Source: Clostridia bacterium | GTDB lineage: Bacteria > Bacillota > Clostridia > Christensenellales > Aristaeellaceae | Reading direction: 5' to 3' | DNA: 5,714 bases | Assembly: GCA_024404395.1 (NCBI GenBank) | Contig: JAKSPZ010000078.1 | Location: 1 to 5,714 of the forward strand | Shown here: piece after piece, positions 5,572-5,714 of the stretch | How positions within the stretch are numbered: the first letter of the stretch is position 1 | How the letters are laid out: every line of letters starts with the position of its first letter | Translations under genes and position numbers: made by a program | The notes under the pieces: model-generated | Databases searched by the model: none | Told to the model about the DNA's origin: nothing | What the model saw: the letters and a program-made list of their open reading frames with translations, nothing else

Positions 5572-5607
5572 AAGCCCTCAGTCGAAAGACTGAGGGCTTT
5601 GTTTTTT
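5572..5607 (+). terminator. Intrinsic terminator of the dehydrogenase gene
   Basis: A perfect 12-bp stem (5572-5583 with 5588-5599) is capped by a stable GAAA tetraloop and followed by TGTTTTTT (5600-5607). It begins 7 bases after the stop codon, so it clearly ends the dehydrogenase transcript. Confidence 0.95.
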
Positions 5608-5657
5608 GGGGGAGCTTACGTTTTGAGTGTCGACGATGCGGAACGCTGAAAGGAGCA

Positions 5658-5714
5658 TCAATCCCTCAGTCAGCTGCGCTGACAGCTCCCGTCGAAGGGA
5701 GGAGCGTAGCGACG
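5658..5714. repeat. Palindromic intergenic repeat, cut by the window edge
   Basis: After the terminator there is no gene. From about 5658 the sequence reads ATCCCTCAGTCAGC and holds two nested hairpins: GTCAGC-TGC-GCTGAC (5669-5683) and CTCCC-GTCGAA-GGGAG (5686-5701), followed by GAGCGTAGCGACG. From memory, dispersed repeats beginning 'TCCCTCAGTCAGC' and carrying a 'CTCCC...GGGAG' hairpin are common between genes of gut Clostridia. Only one copy is in the window, so repeat status rests on that recollection and on the structure. Bases 5608-5657 show nothing recognisable. Confidence 0.5.

Noticed and set aside
1..5714. CRISPR array, tRNA, rRNA or insertion sequence
   Set aside because: No spaced direct repeats, tRNA cloverleaf, rRNA segments or transposase were seen anywhere in the window.

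Overview
The window looks like chromosomal DNA from a GC-rich gut-type Clostridia (Firmicutes), perhaps Oscillospiraceae or a relative. The evidence is strong GGAGG-type ribosome binding sites, textbook sigma-A promoters (TTGACA/TATACT type with 17-base spacers) sitting in short AT-rich islands, tightly packed operons, and a palindromic intergenic repeat at the right end of a style common in such genomes. The exact taxon is inference.

Left part (1-1660, minus strand): a sulfur-assimilation operon. A strong promoter (1549-1577) is followed by a palindrome at the predicted transcription start, then by a 25-codon leader ORF ending in Met-Cys-Arg-Cys-Cys-Cys-Arg-Ile, then metY (O-acetylhomoserine sulfhydrylase), then the first 22 codons of cysK (cysteine synthase), which runs off the window. 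The Cys-rich leader ORF is too short for ordinary gene calling and is the most interesting item here. Its position, and a possible pairing between its codons 14-17 and the metY ribosome binding site, suggest cysteine-responsive attenuation: a ribosome stalled on Cys codons would unmask metY.

Middle (1629-2737, minus strand): a secreted transglutaminase-like (papain-fold Cys-His-Asp) protein of unknown role, closed by a bidirectional hairpin terminator.

Right of that (2803-4466, plus strand): a promoter drives tag (3-methyladenine DNA glycosylase I), lrgA and lrgB, with junctions of 0 bases and a 4-base overlap. LrgA and LrgB are the two membrane subunits of the CidAB/LrgAB family, which is linked to autolysis control and pyruvate transport. 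Only 3 bases after lrgB a new promoter starts a single-gene unit for a zinc-dependent medium-chain dehydrogenase (4534-5565). That unit ends at a strong hairpin terminator, followed by an intergenic repeat cut by the window edge.

The four units (metY-cysK, the transglutaminase-like gene, tag-lrgAB, the dehydrogenase) show no obvious shared pathway. The coherent, regulated system is the leader-metY-cysK operon.
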